Shown: one piece after another, positions 7,291-13,967 of the stretch
Layout: the number at the start of each line of letters is the position of its first letter
How positions within the stretch are numbered: the stretch's first letter is position 1
IMG/VR virus record: IMGVR_UViG_3300025411_000075
Span: 1-25,376 of that record
DNA from: a virus
Reading direction: 5' to 3' (one strand)
DNA: 25,376 nucleotides
Position numbers and translations under genes: made by a program
Notes under the pieces: generated by a model
Seen by the model: only the letters and a program-made list of their open reading frames with translations
What the model was told of the DNA's origin: nothing
Database searches by the model: none

Positions 7291-8856
7291 ATGCCATACA
7301 TCGGAAACCCCATATACCAATCGGCTTTTGTTACCGACCAATTTAGCGGTAACGGCTCTACTACGGCTTTCACAATGTCGGTGGCTCCTGCTGGCACATC
7401 TAACGTGCTGGTTGTGGTTTCTGGTGTAGTTCAAGATCCATCTACTTATGGTGTAGTTGGTAACACGCTTAACTTCACAACTGCCCCTCCATCTGGTACA
7501 GGCAACATCTCATGCCGTTATCTTGGCGTTCCAGTAACAGGCGTAACAACTACAGCTTATAGAACTAAAACCGAATTTACGGCGACCGCTGGACAGACTA
7601 CATTCACACCGCCTTCTTATACAGTGGGGTATATAGATGTTTTCCGTAACGGAGTTTTGCTGGGTTCTGCCGATTACACTGCATCAAACGGCACAACCGT
7701 GGTCCTTGCTACTGGCGCTACCGCTGGCGACCTTATTACTACGGAAAGCTTCTACGTCTCAAGCGTATTAAATGCTATTCCTAATAGTCCAGCTTCTGTT
7801 GGCACATCCAACATCCAGTCAAGCGTAACCCTAACAACGCCGACTATAGACAAGATTAATACTTCGGTAGCAAATACAAGCCTTGGTGCTGGTAATGCTT
7901 CTATTATGAAGAACCGCATTATTAATGGTGCGATGACAATTTTTCAGCGTGGTGCAAGTGTAACTTCTAGTGGATATAGCGTTGATAGATGGTCTTATAC
8001 TGCATCACAATCATCAAAAGGAACCGCCAATCAATCATCTACTGCACCAGCAGGATTTGTTAATTCATTAAGTTTTACTTCTTCTTCTGCATATTCTGTA
8101 GGAAGTGGTGATTACTTTTTGTTTTATCAAGGAATTGAAGGATTAAATATTGCAGATTTAGGGTGGGGAACTGCTAATGCAAAAACAGTTACTTTGTCAT
8201 TTTGGGTGCAATCTTCATTAACAGGAATTTTTGGTGGTGCATTAAATAATGGTCAAGGTTCTTCTTATGCATATCCCTTCACTTACACCATTTCTTCAGC
8301 AAACACTTGGACGCAAATTTCAATAACTATTGCTGGCCCAACAAGCGGAACATGGGTAACAAATAATGGCACAGGAGTTCAAGTAGCGTTTGGTTTAGGG
8401 TGTGGTTCTTCATTTAGCGGAACTGCTGGTAGTTGGTCGGCAAATAACTATTTTTCAGCCACAGGTGCTACATCCGTAGTAGGAACAAGCGGTGCAACCT
8501 TCTACATTACTGGTGTTCAACTAGAAGTAGGAAGTAGTGCTACTGGATATGAGTATCGCCAATATGGTCAAGAATTAGCTTTATGCCAGCGTTATGCACA
8601 AGTTATTGAAGCAAATGGTTTTGGAATTTATTTATCATCAGCAAATTGCGGAACTACTTGGGCTTGGTGGCCTTTAAAAGCAACATTTAGGTCAGCACCT
8701 TCTTTAACGCTTCAAAATAGTGGCGCATGGAGTGGCACAACACCAACAATTTATGCACAACCTGATCAAGTTGGATTTTATGGTGGAACTACCAATTTTT
8801 ATCTTGGTGGCGGTAGCTCTGGTAATGTTGTAGCGGTTCTTTCTGCGGAGTTATAA
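7291..8856 (+). CDS. Large tail fibre with carbohydrate-binding-type C-terminal half
   Basis: A 521-residue protein, the longest fibre here. Residues about 12-82 repeat the N-module of the 5430 fibre (FSGNGSTTAFTMSVAPAG, VVVSGVVQDPSTYGV). Residues about 88-152 carry a second module with GQTTFTPPSYTVGYIDVFRN and SADYTASNGTTVVLATGA. From about 206 comes the widespread NRIINGAMTIFQRG module with SVDRWSY and, near 415, YITGVQLEVGSSATGYEYRQ followed by LALCQRYAQ. This module is typical of phage fibre ends and resembles carbohydrate-binding domains. It probably binds host surface glycan. The ATG directly follows the upstream stop. Confidence 0.83.
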   Translation: MPYIGNPIYQSAFVTDQFSGNGSTTAFTMSVAPAGTSNVLVVVSGVVQDPSTYGVVGNTLNFTTAPPSGTGNISCRYLGVPVTGVTTTAYRTKTEFTATAGQTTFTPPSYTVGYIDVFRNGVLLGSADYTASNGTTVVLATGATAGDLITTESFYVSSVLNAIPNSPASVGTSNIQSSVTLTTPTIDKINTSVANTSLGAGNASIMKNRIINGAMTIFQRGASVTSSGYSVDRWSYTASQSSKGTANQSSTAPAGFVNSLSFTSSSAYSVGSGDYFLFYQGIEGLNIADLGWGTANAKTVTLSFWVQSSLTGIFGGALNNGQGSSYAYPFTYTISSANTWTQISITIAGPTSGTWVTNNGTGVQVAFGLGCGSSFSGTAGSWSANNYFSATGATSVVGTSGATFYITGVQLEVGSSATGYEYRQYGQELALCQRYAQVIEANGFGIYLSSANCGTTWAWWPLKATFRSAPSLTLQNSGAWSGTTPTIYAQPDQVGFYGGTTNFYLGGGSSGNVVAVLSAEL

Positions 8857-8857
8857 A

Positions 8858-9013
8858 ATGTATAAATTACAACAAAACGCACCTGACGGAAAAGCATATA
8901 GCGTAATTCGTTTAACAGACGGAGCTTTAATTCCATTTGACCCATCCAACACAGACTACCAAGCCTACTTAAAATGGGTAGCTGAAGGCAATACACCGGA
9001 GGCAGCAGAATGA
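8858..9013 (+). CDS. Very small fibre-partner protein (51 residues)
   Basis: A 51-residue frame starting one base after the large fibre's stop and ending in a four-base ATGA overlap with the next fibre. The protein reads MYKLQQNAPDGKAYSVIRL then a core of DGALIPFDPSNTDYQAYLKW and ends VAEGNTPEAAE. The VIRL-x-D-G-x-x-I-P-x-D-P and YLxWxAEGNTPE blocks define a small family that follows fibre genes in many aquatic phages and also appears fused to fibre-assembly proteins. Function is probably assembly or capping of the fibre; this is inference. It is shorter than usual gene-calling cut-offs and easily missed. Confidence 0.8.
   Translation: MYKLQQNAPDGKAYSVIRLTDGALIPFDPSNTDYQAYLKWVAEGNTPEAAE
8998..9002 (+). 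promoter_or_regulatory. Ribosome binding site (GGAGG) inside the upstream gene
   Basis: GGAGG lies seven bases before the ATG at 9010, within the last codons of the 51-residue gene. It supports independent as well as coupled initiation of the glycine-rich fibre. Confidence 0.7.
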
Positions 9014-10011
9014 CACAAGCAGCTAACTTAGCAGCACTCGGTTCTAACGGTTCACTTCAAATGCCAACATGGACTACGGCTACTCGCCCTACGGGTGTCG
9101 CTGGATTAACTGGATATAATTCAAGTTATGGTGGCTTAGAATATTACAACGGTACTAGCTGGACAACAGTTTCAACTCCACCTATTTATACAGGAACATA
9201 TTTACTTGTAGCTGGTGGTGCTGGTGGTGCTCCATCTGGTGGAAGCGGTGCTGGCGGTTTGTTAACAGGAACCTATTCATTATCTATTGGCACAACATAT
9301 ACTTTTGTTGTTGGAGCTGGAGCAGCGGGTGGCGCCAAAGCAAACGGGTCAAACTCTACTGCTTTTGGATTAACCGCTCTTGGTGGTGGTTATGGCGCTG
9401 ACGGTGGTGGCGGTTCAGGAGCACCTTCAAGCGGGGGTTCAGGTGGAGGTGGTGGTTCAGGTTCCTATACCACAGGTGCATCAGGAACTTCAGGTCAAGG
9501 CTATGCTGGCGGTAACTCTGCTGGAGCATCAGGAAACTATGGATCTGGCGGTGGTGGCGGTGCTGGTGGAATTGGCGGTAATGGCGGAACAAATGCTGGT
9601 GCAGGTGGTGTTGGTGCTGTAACTACTATTATTACCACAGCTCAAGCAACATCCGCTTCAGTTGGTCAAGTTGTAAGTTCTTCGGTTTATTTTGCTGGTG
9701 GTGGTTCTGGTTCTGTTTATAACTCGGGAACGATTGCTGCTGGTGGTTATGGTGGTGGTGGAACTGGTGCGTTAGGTAATGGTGGTGGTGGAACAGTAAC
9801 AAATCCAACCAACGGCTCTGCAAATTCAGGTGGAGGTTCAGGTGGATATGGTTTATCTGGTGGAACTTCTCCATCAGGTGGTTCAGGTGTATTTATTCTT
9901 TCTGTTCCAACTGGGACATATTCTGGTACTACAACTGGAAGTCCAACAGTAGTTACTAATGGTTCAAATACAGTAATGATTTTTAAATCTTCGGGGACAT
10001 ATACGGCATGA
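9010..10011 (+). CDS. Glycine-rich tail adhesin/fibre
   Basis: A 333-residue protein. Residues 1-58 form a small stem ending in YNSSYGGLEYYNGTSWTTV, a motif used at fibre joints. From about 64 it is dominated by glycine runs (GGGGSG, SGGGGGSG, GGGGGAGGIGG) broken by short hydrophobic strands (YLLVAGG, TYTFVVGAG, GVFILSVPTG). This resembles glycine-rich phage adhesins, in which polyglycine II helices form a lattice and the loops between them bind receptor. The bias to GGT codons produces spurious frames on both strands. It overlaps the next gene by four bases. Adhesin function is inferred from architecture. Confidence 0.82.
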   Translation: MTQAANLAALGSNGSLQMPTWTTATRPTGVAGLTGYNSSYGGLEYYNGTSWTTVSTPPIYTGTYLLVAGGAGGAPSGGSGAGGLLTGTYSLSIGTTYTFVVGAGAAGGAKANGSNSTAFGLTALGGGYGADGGGGSGAPSSGGSGGGGGSGSYTTGASGTSGQGYAGGNSAGASGNYGSGGGGGAGGIGGNGGTNAGAGGVGAVTTIITTAQATSASVGQVVSSSVYFAGGGSGSVYNSGTIAAGGYGGGGTGALGNGGGGTVTNPTNGSANSGGGSGGYGLSGGTSPSGGSGVFILSVPTGTYSGTTTGSPTVVTNGSNTVMIFKSSGTYTA

Positions 10012-10313
10012 GTCATTTCGCTAAAGTTCACAACGGAATTGTTGAGCAAGTTATTGTTGCAGAACAAGACTTTTTTGATACATTTGTAGATACAAGTCCC
10101 GGTGAGTGGATTCAAACATCCTACAATACCCAAGGAAACAAACATCTTTTAGGTGGCACTCCGCTTCGTGGTAATTTTGCTGGAATTGGTTTTACATACG
10201 ACAGAGAAAATGATGTATTTATTCCACCAAAACCATCTGAAAATGCAACATTAAACACAACAACATGGCTGTGGGAAGTACCAGCTAAAGGATTACCAAA
10301 TGGCTCTAACTAA
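10008..10313 (+). CDS. Conserved small tail-fibre-associated protein
   Basis: A 101-residue protein with a striking conserved pattern: MSHFAKVHNGIVEQVIVAEQ, WIQTSYNTQGNKH, LRGNFAGIGFTYDRENDVF, IPPKP and TWLWEVP. This family is very common in aquatic tailed phages, including cyanophages, next to fibre genes; its role is unknown but tail-associated. The start overlaps the glycine-rich fibre stop by four bases and its end overlaps the next fibre by 14 bases, so all three are translationally linked. It may help assemble or terminate glycine-rich fibres. No catalytic motif is seen. Confidence 0.82.
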   Translation: MSHFAKVHNGIVEQVIVAEQDFFDTFVDTSPGEWIQTSYNTQGNKHLLGGTPLRGNFAGIGFTYDRENDVFIPPKPSENATLNTTTWLWEVPAKGLPNGSN

Positions 10314-10938
10314 AGTCCAAGGGGCAATGATGTCCTCTAGTCCAGCCGTAACTGTTTATACGTCTGGATCTGGTACCTATACAACTCCAGCTAATTGCTC
10401 TTATCTTACTGTTCGTATGGCTGGTGGCGGTGCTGGTGGATCAGGAAACGGAACAAGCCCAGGAAATGGCACAAGTGGTGGCAACACAACTTTTGGTAGC
10501 GCATTTTTAACTTGTAATGGTGGTTCAGGATCGCCAAATTATTTTACTGGTGGTTCTGGTGGTACCGCTAGTGGTGGTGATATTAATATTACAGGTCAAA
10601 ACGGTATGGGCGTTTCTAACAACGCTCAAAGTACTAATGCTGGCGCTGGAGGTAGCAATTTATTAGGTTTAGGAGGATCCACTCCAAATACAGGTGTAAA
10701 TGGATATGCTGCAACTGGATATGGCGCAGGTGGTGCTGGTGCTGGTAATATTCCCGCTGGTCAAAATGCAGCTTGTGGTGGCGGTGCTGGCGGTTATTTG
10801 GAAAAATTAATTACGTCTCCGTCTGCTACTTATGCGTATTCAGTTGGTTCTGCTGGATCTGGAGGCGCTGCTGGTACATCTGGTTGGGCTGGCGGAAATG
10901 GTTCTGGTGGCATTATTATTATTACAGCATATTTCTAA
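10300..10938 (+). CDS. Second glycine-rich tail adhesin/fibre
   Basis: A 212-residue protein. The MALTKVQGAMM start is a conserved fibre N-terminus, which fixes the start inside the preceding gene. Residues about 24-45 give a beta hairpin (YTTPANCSYLTVRMAGGGAG). The rest is glycine-rich with a C-terminal block (GGGAGGYLEKLITSP, YAYSVGSAGSGGAAGTSG, GNGSGGIIIITAYF) typical of phage glycine-rich domains. It shares its composition with the gene at 9010 but not its N-terminus. Receptor binding is inferred. The stop and the next ATG share a base (TAATG). Confidence 0.82.
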   Translation: MALTKVQGAMMSSSPAVTVYTSGSGTYTTPANCSYLTVRMAGGGAGGSGNGTSPGNGTSGGNTTFGSAFLTCNGGSGSPNYFTGGSGGTASGGDINITGQNGMGVSNNAQSTNAGAGGSNLLGLGGSTPNTGVNGYAATGYGAGGAGAGNIPAGQNAACGGGAGGYLEKLITSPSATYAYSVGSAGSGGAAGTSGWAGGNGSGGIIIITAYF

Positions 10939-11660
10939 TGTTTGGAATCTCAGCCTTTGCACAGTCACCGTTTGCCTCTTTAGGGGGAACGTCTTATCCT
11001 GTCTCGGTTTCTGAAAGCTTTACTCTATCCGATTCTTATGCTGGACCTGCTGCCTTTAATGTAACGGATTCTGAATCTTTTACTAGTACGGACGGGGATA
11101 GCCCAAGTTTTGATTTCCGTCCTTTTGTCAATGAATCTTTTACTTTATCGGATGCCTATACTGGAAACTGGACTGGAACGCTGACAGTTTCAGAAACAAC
11201 TACTTTAACTACAACCCAAGCGGCTCAGGCGGCATTTGCCCCTACCGATGCGGAAACGTTTACACTTACAGCCGTTCAAACCGGTTCTTTAAATGCCAAC
11301 GTAACGGATACAGATACGGTTACATTCTCAGATGTTTGGGCAGCAAATGCTAACTTTGTAGGCGCTATTTCAGAAAACCCTTCATTTTCAGATGCTTACA
11401 CGGGTAACGCTGGGTTTGCTACGACAGTGCTAGAGTCGTTCAATCTAACAGATGTTTGGGCAGCGCAGGCTAATTTTAAACCTTCAATAGCCGAGTTAAT
11501 CACATTTATTGATACCCAAATTGCCTATGGATGGTTTAGAATTGATGATGACCAGACCGTAACTTGGCAGGCTGTAAACAATAACCAAAGTATTACTTGG
11601 ACAAATACAGGGGACGATCAAAACCCTAACTGGCAACAAATTAATAATACACAGTATTAA
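10938..11660 (+). CDS. Two-period repeat protein (20-residue and 11-residue repeats), tail-associated
   Basis: A 240-residue protein. I chose the ATG that shares a base with the preceding stop. The same frame is open further upstream, but there it runs antagonistically through the glycine-rich gene and gives Trp/Cys-rich nonsense. After a 25-residue lead, residues 26-205 are nine consecutive 20-residue units, each opening with E-x-F-T-L-S/T-D or a variant (ESFTLSDAYTG, DTVTFSDVWAA, ESFNLTDVWAA), with no length change between units. Residues 199-232 then place Trp every 11 residues (W199, W210, W221, W232) with Gln four residues before each of the last three. Serine/threonine-rich repeats of this kind occur in aquatic phage virion proteins; function is unknown. 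A fibrous spacer or surface-binding role is plausible. Confidence 0.85.
   Translation: MFGISAFAQSPFASLGGTSYPVSVSESFTLSDSYAGPAAFNVTDSESFTSTDGDSPSFDFRPFVNESFTLSDAYTGNWTGTLTVSETTTLTTTQAAQAAFAPTDAETFTLTAVQTGSLNANVTDTDTVTFSDVWAANANFVGAISENPSFSDAYTGNAGFATTVLESFNLTDVWAAQANFKPSIAELITFIDTQIAYGWFRIDDDQTVTWQAVNNNQSITWTNTGDDQNPNWQQINNTQY
11013..11552 (+). repeat. Nine in-frame 60-base units encoding 20-residue repeats
   Basis: Aligned from the Glu/Asp that opens each unit, nine units follow at exactly 60-base spacing. The protein pattern is conserved more than the DNA, so the array is old or codon-diversified. The clearest units are 1, 3, 6, 7 and 8. Units 4, 5 and 9 are more diverged but keep the register. 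Confidence 0.85.
11532..11633 (+). repeat. Trp-anchored 33-base (11-residue) repeats
   Basis: Four TGG codons are spaced exactly 33 bases apart. Between them the residues follow x-x-I/V-D/N-x-x-Q-x-x-x-W. The array overlaps the last 20-residue unit and runs almost to the C-terminus. Confidence 0.8.
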
Positions 11661-11664
11661 AGGA
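11659..11664 (+). promoter_or_regulatory. Ribosome binding site (AAAGGA)
   Basis: AAAGGA overlaps the upstream stop and lies five bases before the ATG at 11670. It supports the chosen start of the collar gene. Confidence 0.65.
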
Positions 11665-11669
11665 CAAAT

Positions 11670-12815
11670 ATGGCATCAACGTATACAACTAGTCTAAAAA
11701 TCCAAGAAATTGGTACTGGTGACCAATCTGGTACATGGGGTAATACTACCAATACTAACTGGACTTTGATTGAACAGGCTGTCGCTGGGGTAGTAAATAT
11801 CCCTATGACAAATGCTAACTATACGATGACCAACCTAAACGGTGTTTCAGATGAAGCCCGTAATATGGTATTAAACGTTACCGGAACCAATTCGGGTATA
11901 TACCAAGTCGTTGCGCCTTTAGTGCCTAAATTCTATATTGTCTCAAATAATACTACTGGCGGATACGCTATCCAGATTGGTGCTTCTACGGGTTCTATTA
12001 TTACTATTCCTAACGGAGTCACAGCTCAAGTTTATTGTGATGGGTCTACTGGATTTTTTTCAGCCCAAACAGGTTCTGCCGGTAACTTTATTGTAAATGG
12101 TACTTTAACTGCAACTGGCGTAACCGATACAGGCGTTTTAACTGCTAGCTCTGTAACCGCTGGATCTTTAACAATTTCTGGAACGGCTGCATTTACAAAC
12201 ACTACGGCGTCTTCTGTATTCTCTGCAAGCCCTTTAATGCCTACTCCAAGCAGTTCTGATAACTCCACTAAAGGCGCTACTACTGCTTTTGTACAAACCG
12301 CTCTTTCAGGCGCTACTATTACCGGTCAGATTTCTATGTGGCCTACAACTAGCGCACCTAGTGGGTATTTATTATGTGATGGCTCTGCTGTTTCTCGTAC
12401 AACCTACTCTGCTCTTTATGGGGTTGTCGGAACAACTTTTGGTTCTGGTGACGGATCTACAACATTTAACCTACCAAACTACACAGATAGAATGCCTATT
12501 GGTAAAGGTACTATTGCGGCTACGATTGGCGCTACTGGCGGTTCTTCTACTACAACTTTAAGTACATCTAATTTGCCAGCACACAGCCATAGCGCATCTG
12601 TTACAGATCCCGGTCACTACCACCATGCTTTATATAACGGCGCATACAATGGCGGCGGAGCGGGTGCGGCAATGGGTTCTTCTGGTAACTCTGGTGGCGG
12701 TAACGTTTCCGTTGAGGTTACTAATATTTCTGTATCTATTGGTAATACTGGTTCTGGTACTGCAGCAACTACCATTTCTCCATACCTTGGTATTAGCTTT
12801 ATTATTAAAACATAA
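11670..12815 (+). CDS. Tail collar domain protein (receptor-binding candidate)
   Basis: A 381-residue protein. Residues 1-60 (YTTSLKIQEIGTGDQSGTWG, NTNWTLIEQAVAGV) are a known fibre-base module. The middle is a shaft with FIVNGTLTATGVTDTG repeats. Residues about 219-279 match the phage tail collar domain (IPxGYLLCDG type: SAPSGYLLCDGSAVSRTTYS then FGSGDGSTTFNLPN and DRMPIGKG). The C-terminus is His/Gly-rich (PAHSHSASVTDPGHYHHALY), as in T4 gp12-like fibres where His residues coordinate metal, and ends ISPYLGISFIIKT. Distal receptor binding or fibre attachment is likely. It closes the fibre array just before the lysis genes. Confidence 0.88.
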   Translation: MASTYTTSLKIQEIGTGDQSGTWGNTTNTNWTLIEQAVAGVVNIPMTNANYTMTNLNGVSDEARNMVLNVTGTNSGIYQVVAPLVPKFYIVSNNTTGGYAIQIGASTGSIITIPNGVTAQVYCDGSTGFFSAQTGSAGNFIVNGTLTATGVTDTGVLTASSVTAGSLTISGTAAFTNTTASSVFSASPLMPTPSSSDNSTKGATTAFVQTALSGATITGQISMWPTTSAPSGYLLCDGSAVSRTTYSALYGVVGTTFGSGDGSTTFNLPNYTDRMPIGKGTIAATIGATGGSSTTTLSTSNLPAHSHSASVTDPGHYHHALYNGAYNGGGAGAAMGSSGNSGGGNVSVEVTNISVSIGNTGSGTAATTISPYLGISFIIKT

Positions 12816-12832
12816 GGTGAAAAAAGTGTGTT

Positions 12833-13288
12833 ATGCCAGACCCATTAGGACTCTCGGAAGGAGTAAAGGGGCTTAATGCAAGCTTAGATTCTGCTCGTGA
12901 AGCAAGTAAATCAGTTTCTAAGCAGATTGAAAATATACAAAAAGATGGTTTAGAAGTAGCGCAGCGTCAGGCACAAGAACGCATCCGTGCCAGACGGGAA
13001 GCAGAAGTAAAGAAAGAAAGGGCGCTGATTAAAGCGCTTGAAGAGTGGAAGCGTAAGAAACAAATCTCCGATGAGGAGGCAAAATTGAAAATTGATTTTG
13101 TAAAGAAGTACGGTGCAAAAGAGTGGGAAGCAGTATTAAAAATTAAGCTGGATATTGAAAACCTTCAAAGAAAAGATAACGAAGAGTTCCAGCATGATTT
13201 AAAAGAAGTAAGGCGGGTGCAGTTTTATTGTTTTGTAGCTGCTTTGATTGTGACTTTATGGCTTAAATTTGTATTGGGAGTAATTTAA
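12833..13288 (+). CDS. Coiled-coil protein with C-terminal membrane anchor
   Basis: A 151-residue protein. Residues about 15-125 are highly charged and helical with heptad-like patterning (SKSVSKQIENIQKDGLEVAQ, RRAxEVKKER-type runs, KIKLDIENLQRKD). Residues about 129-151 form a single hydrophobic segment (FYCFVAALIVTLWLKFVLGV) at the very end, giving a tail-anchored topology with the coil in the cytoplasm. It lies directly before the holin candidate with a TAATG junction, so it belongs to the lysis operon by context. Whether it regulates holin timing, is itself a holin-like protein, or is a tail protein is unknown. An AAGGTG lies about 12 bases before the ATG. Confidence 0.75.
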   Translation: MPDPLGLSEGVKGLNASLDSAREASKSVSKQIENIQKDGLEVAQRQAQERIRARREAEVKKERALIKALEEWKRKKQISDEEAKLKIDFVKKYGAKEWEAVLKIKLDIENLQRKDNEEFQHDLKEVRRVQFYCFVAALIVTLWLKFVLGVI

Positions 13289-13524
13289 TGAACGACATAC
13301 TAAAACATATTCTAACTGGTAAAGACAACGAGACACACGATATTGCTAAATGGGCATGGATGCTAGGTTTTTTCCTTGTTGGTTGTTCCGCAATTTATTT
13401 AATTTATACCGGCAAAGATATTAGTTTGACCGAATTAGCTGGTGCATTAGGTATTGTTTCTGGTTCCGGTGCTGCTTCTGTTGCTGGTAAACAAATGGCT
13501 GGTGCTGAACCGGACGCACAATAA
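13288..13524 (+). CDS. Putative holin
   Basis: A 78-residue protein with one strong transmembrane helix (about residues 22-42, WAWMLGFFLVGCSAIYLIYT) and a second, weaker Gly/Ala-rich hydrophobic segment (about 47-69, LTELAGALGIVSGSGAASVA). The tail is short and charged. Size, topology and position immediately upstream of spanins and endolysin fit a small holin that forms the inner-membrane lesion and starts lysis. No family-specific motif is decisive, so the call rests on context. Both ends share a base with neighbouring genes (TAATG). Confidence 0.65.
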   Translation: MNDILKHILTGKDNETHDIAKWAWMLGFFLVGCSAIYLIYTGKDISLTELAGALGIVSGSGAASVAGKQMAGAEPDAQ

Positions 13525-13967
13525 TGTGGAAAAATTTATTTAGTTTAGCTACCAGTTTTATAGGTGGGTCTAGTGTCCAAATTTATATATATTTGGCTTT
13601 GGCTGTTGGCGGTTTTGGAGCTGGCTTTTATGTGGAGCATTTGCGTTTTGTTCAATTCAAAGATGAAGTTGCTATTACTGCACAAAAACAAGCGGACCAA
13701 ACAGCGGCAATCCAAAAACAACATGAATTAGTAACTAAAGGAATATCTGATGAATACGATGCGAAGCTTAATACTCTGCGTAATTATTACAAGTCTACAA
13801 GCGTGTGGAGCAACAATGGTGGCGGCTCCGTGTCCGGCATTTCCGCAGCCCCCAAGTCAGCTGATGTTGTCTCCTCCTACAATGAACTTGCTGCAAACTG
13901 CGCCCAAACAACCTTAATGTTGGTTGAGTTACAAAAGTGGATAAATGAACAGGTAGGCATTAAATGA
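13524..13967 (+). CDS. Rz: i-spanin (Rz-like inner-membrane lysis protein)
   Basis: A 147-residue protein with an N-terminal membrane anchor (about 18-37, YIYLALAVGGFGAGFYV), then a helical coiled region (about 45-95, rich in Gln/Ala/Lys) reaching into the periplasm. The C-terminal helix SYNELAANCAQTTLMLVELQ then KWINEQVG is typical of Rz-type spanins. With an outer-membrane partner it bridges the envelope and drives membrane fusion in the last lysis step of Gram-negative hosts. An o-spanin gene is nested in its +1 frame, as in lambda-like arrangements. The ATGA overlap with the endolysin joins the cassette. Confidence 0.82.
   Translation: MWKNLFSLATSFIGGSSVQIYIYLALAVGGFGAGFYVEHLRFVQFKDEVAITAQKQADQTAAIQKQHELVTKGISDEYDAKLNTLRNYYKSTSVWSNNGGGSVSGISAAPKSADVVSSYNELAANCAQTTLMLVELQKWINEQVGIK
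13737..13742 (+). promoter_or_regulatory. Internal ribosome binding site (AAAGGA) for the nested o-spanin
   Basis: AAAGGA lies inside the i-spanin gene with a seven-base spacer to the +1-frame ATG at 13750. A good Shine-Dalgarno correctly placed within a gene is unlikely to be needed by the host frame and supports the embedded start. Confidence 0.75.
13750..13917 (+). CDS. Rz1: Nested o-spanin lipoprotein (Rz1-like)
   Basis: A 55-residue frame lying wholly inside the i-spanin gene in the +1 frame. It begins MNTMRSLILCVIITSLQACG: two basic-side residues, a hydrophobic core, and a lipobox L-Q-A-C with the lipidated Cys at position 19. The mature part is 37 residues with nine prolines (CPAFPQPPSQLMLSPPTMN), the Pro-rich composition of Rz1 proteins. 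Mature Rz1 is lipid-anchored in the outer membrane and binds the Rz C-terminus. A second in-frame ATG at 13759 would still leave a usable signal. The internal AAAGGA supports the first ATG. The call rests on signal, lipobox, composition and nesting together. Confidence 0.88.
   Translation: MNTMRSLILCVIITSLQACGATMVAAPCPAFPQPPSQLMLSPPTMNLLQTAPKQP

Noticed and set aside
9356-10145. Long open frames on both strands through the glycine-rich gene (His/Gln-rich and Pro-rich readings)
   Set aside because: They follow from the GGT codon bias of the + strand adhesin, which removes stops in other frames. They have no ribosome binding sites or conserved motifs.
10773-10937. An upstream extension of the two-period repeat gene (295-residue reading)
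   Set aside because: The extension overlaps the glycine-rich gene in another frame and gives a Trp/Cys/Tyr-rich sequence with no family character. The ATG at 10938 with a TAATG junction is the better start.
4291-12815. A diversity-generating retroelement acting on the fibre genes
   Set aside because: No reverse transcriptase gene and no adenine-biased template/variable repeat pair was seen. The shared strings are exact or protein-level, not A-substituted.
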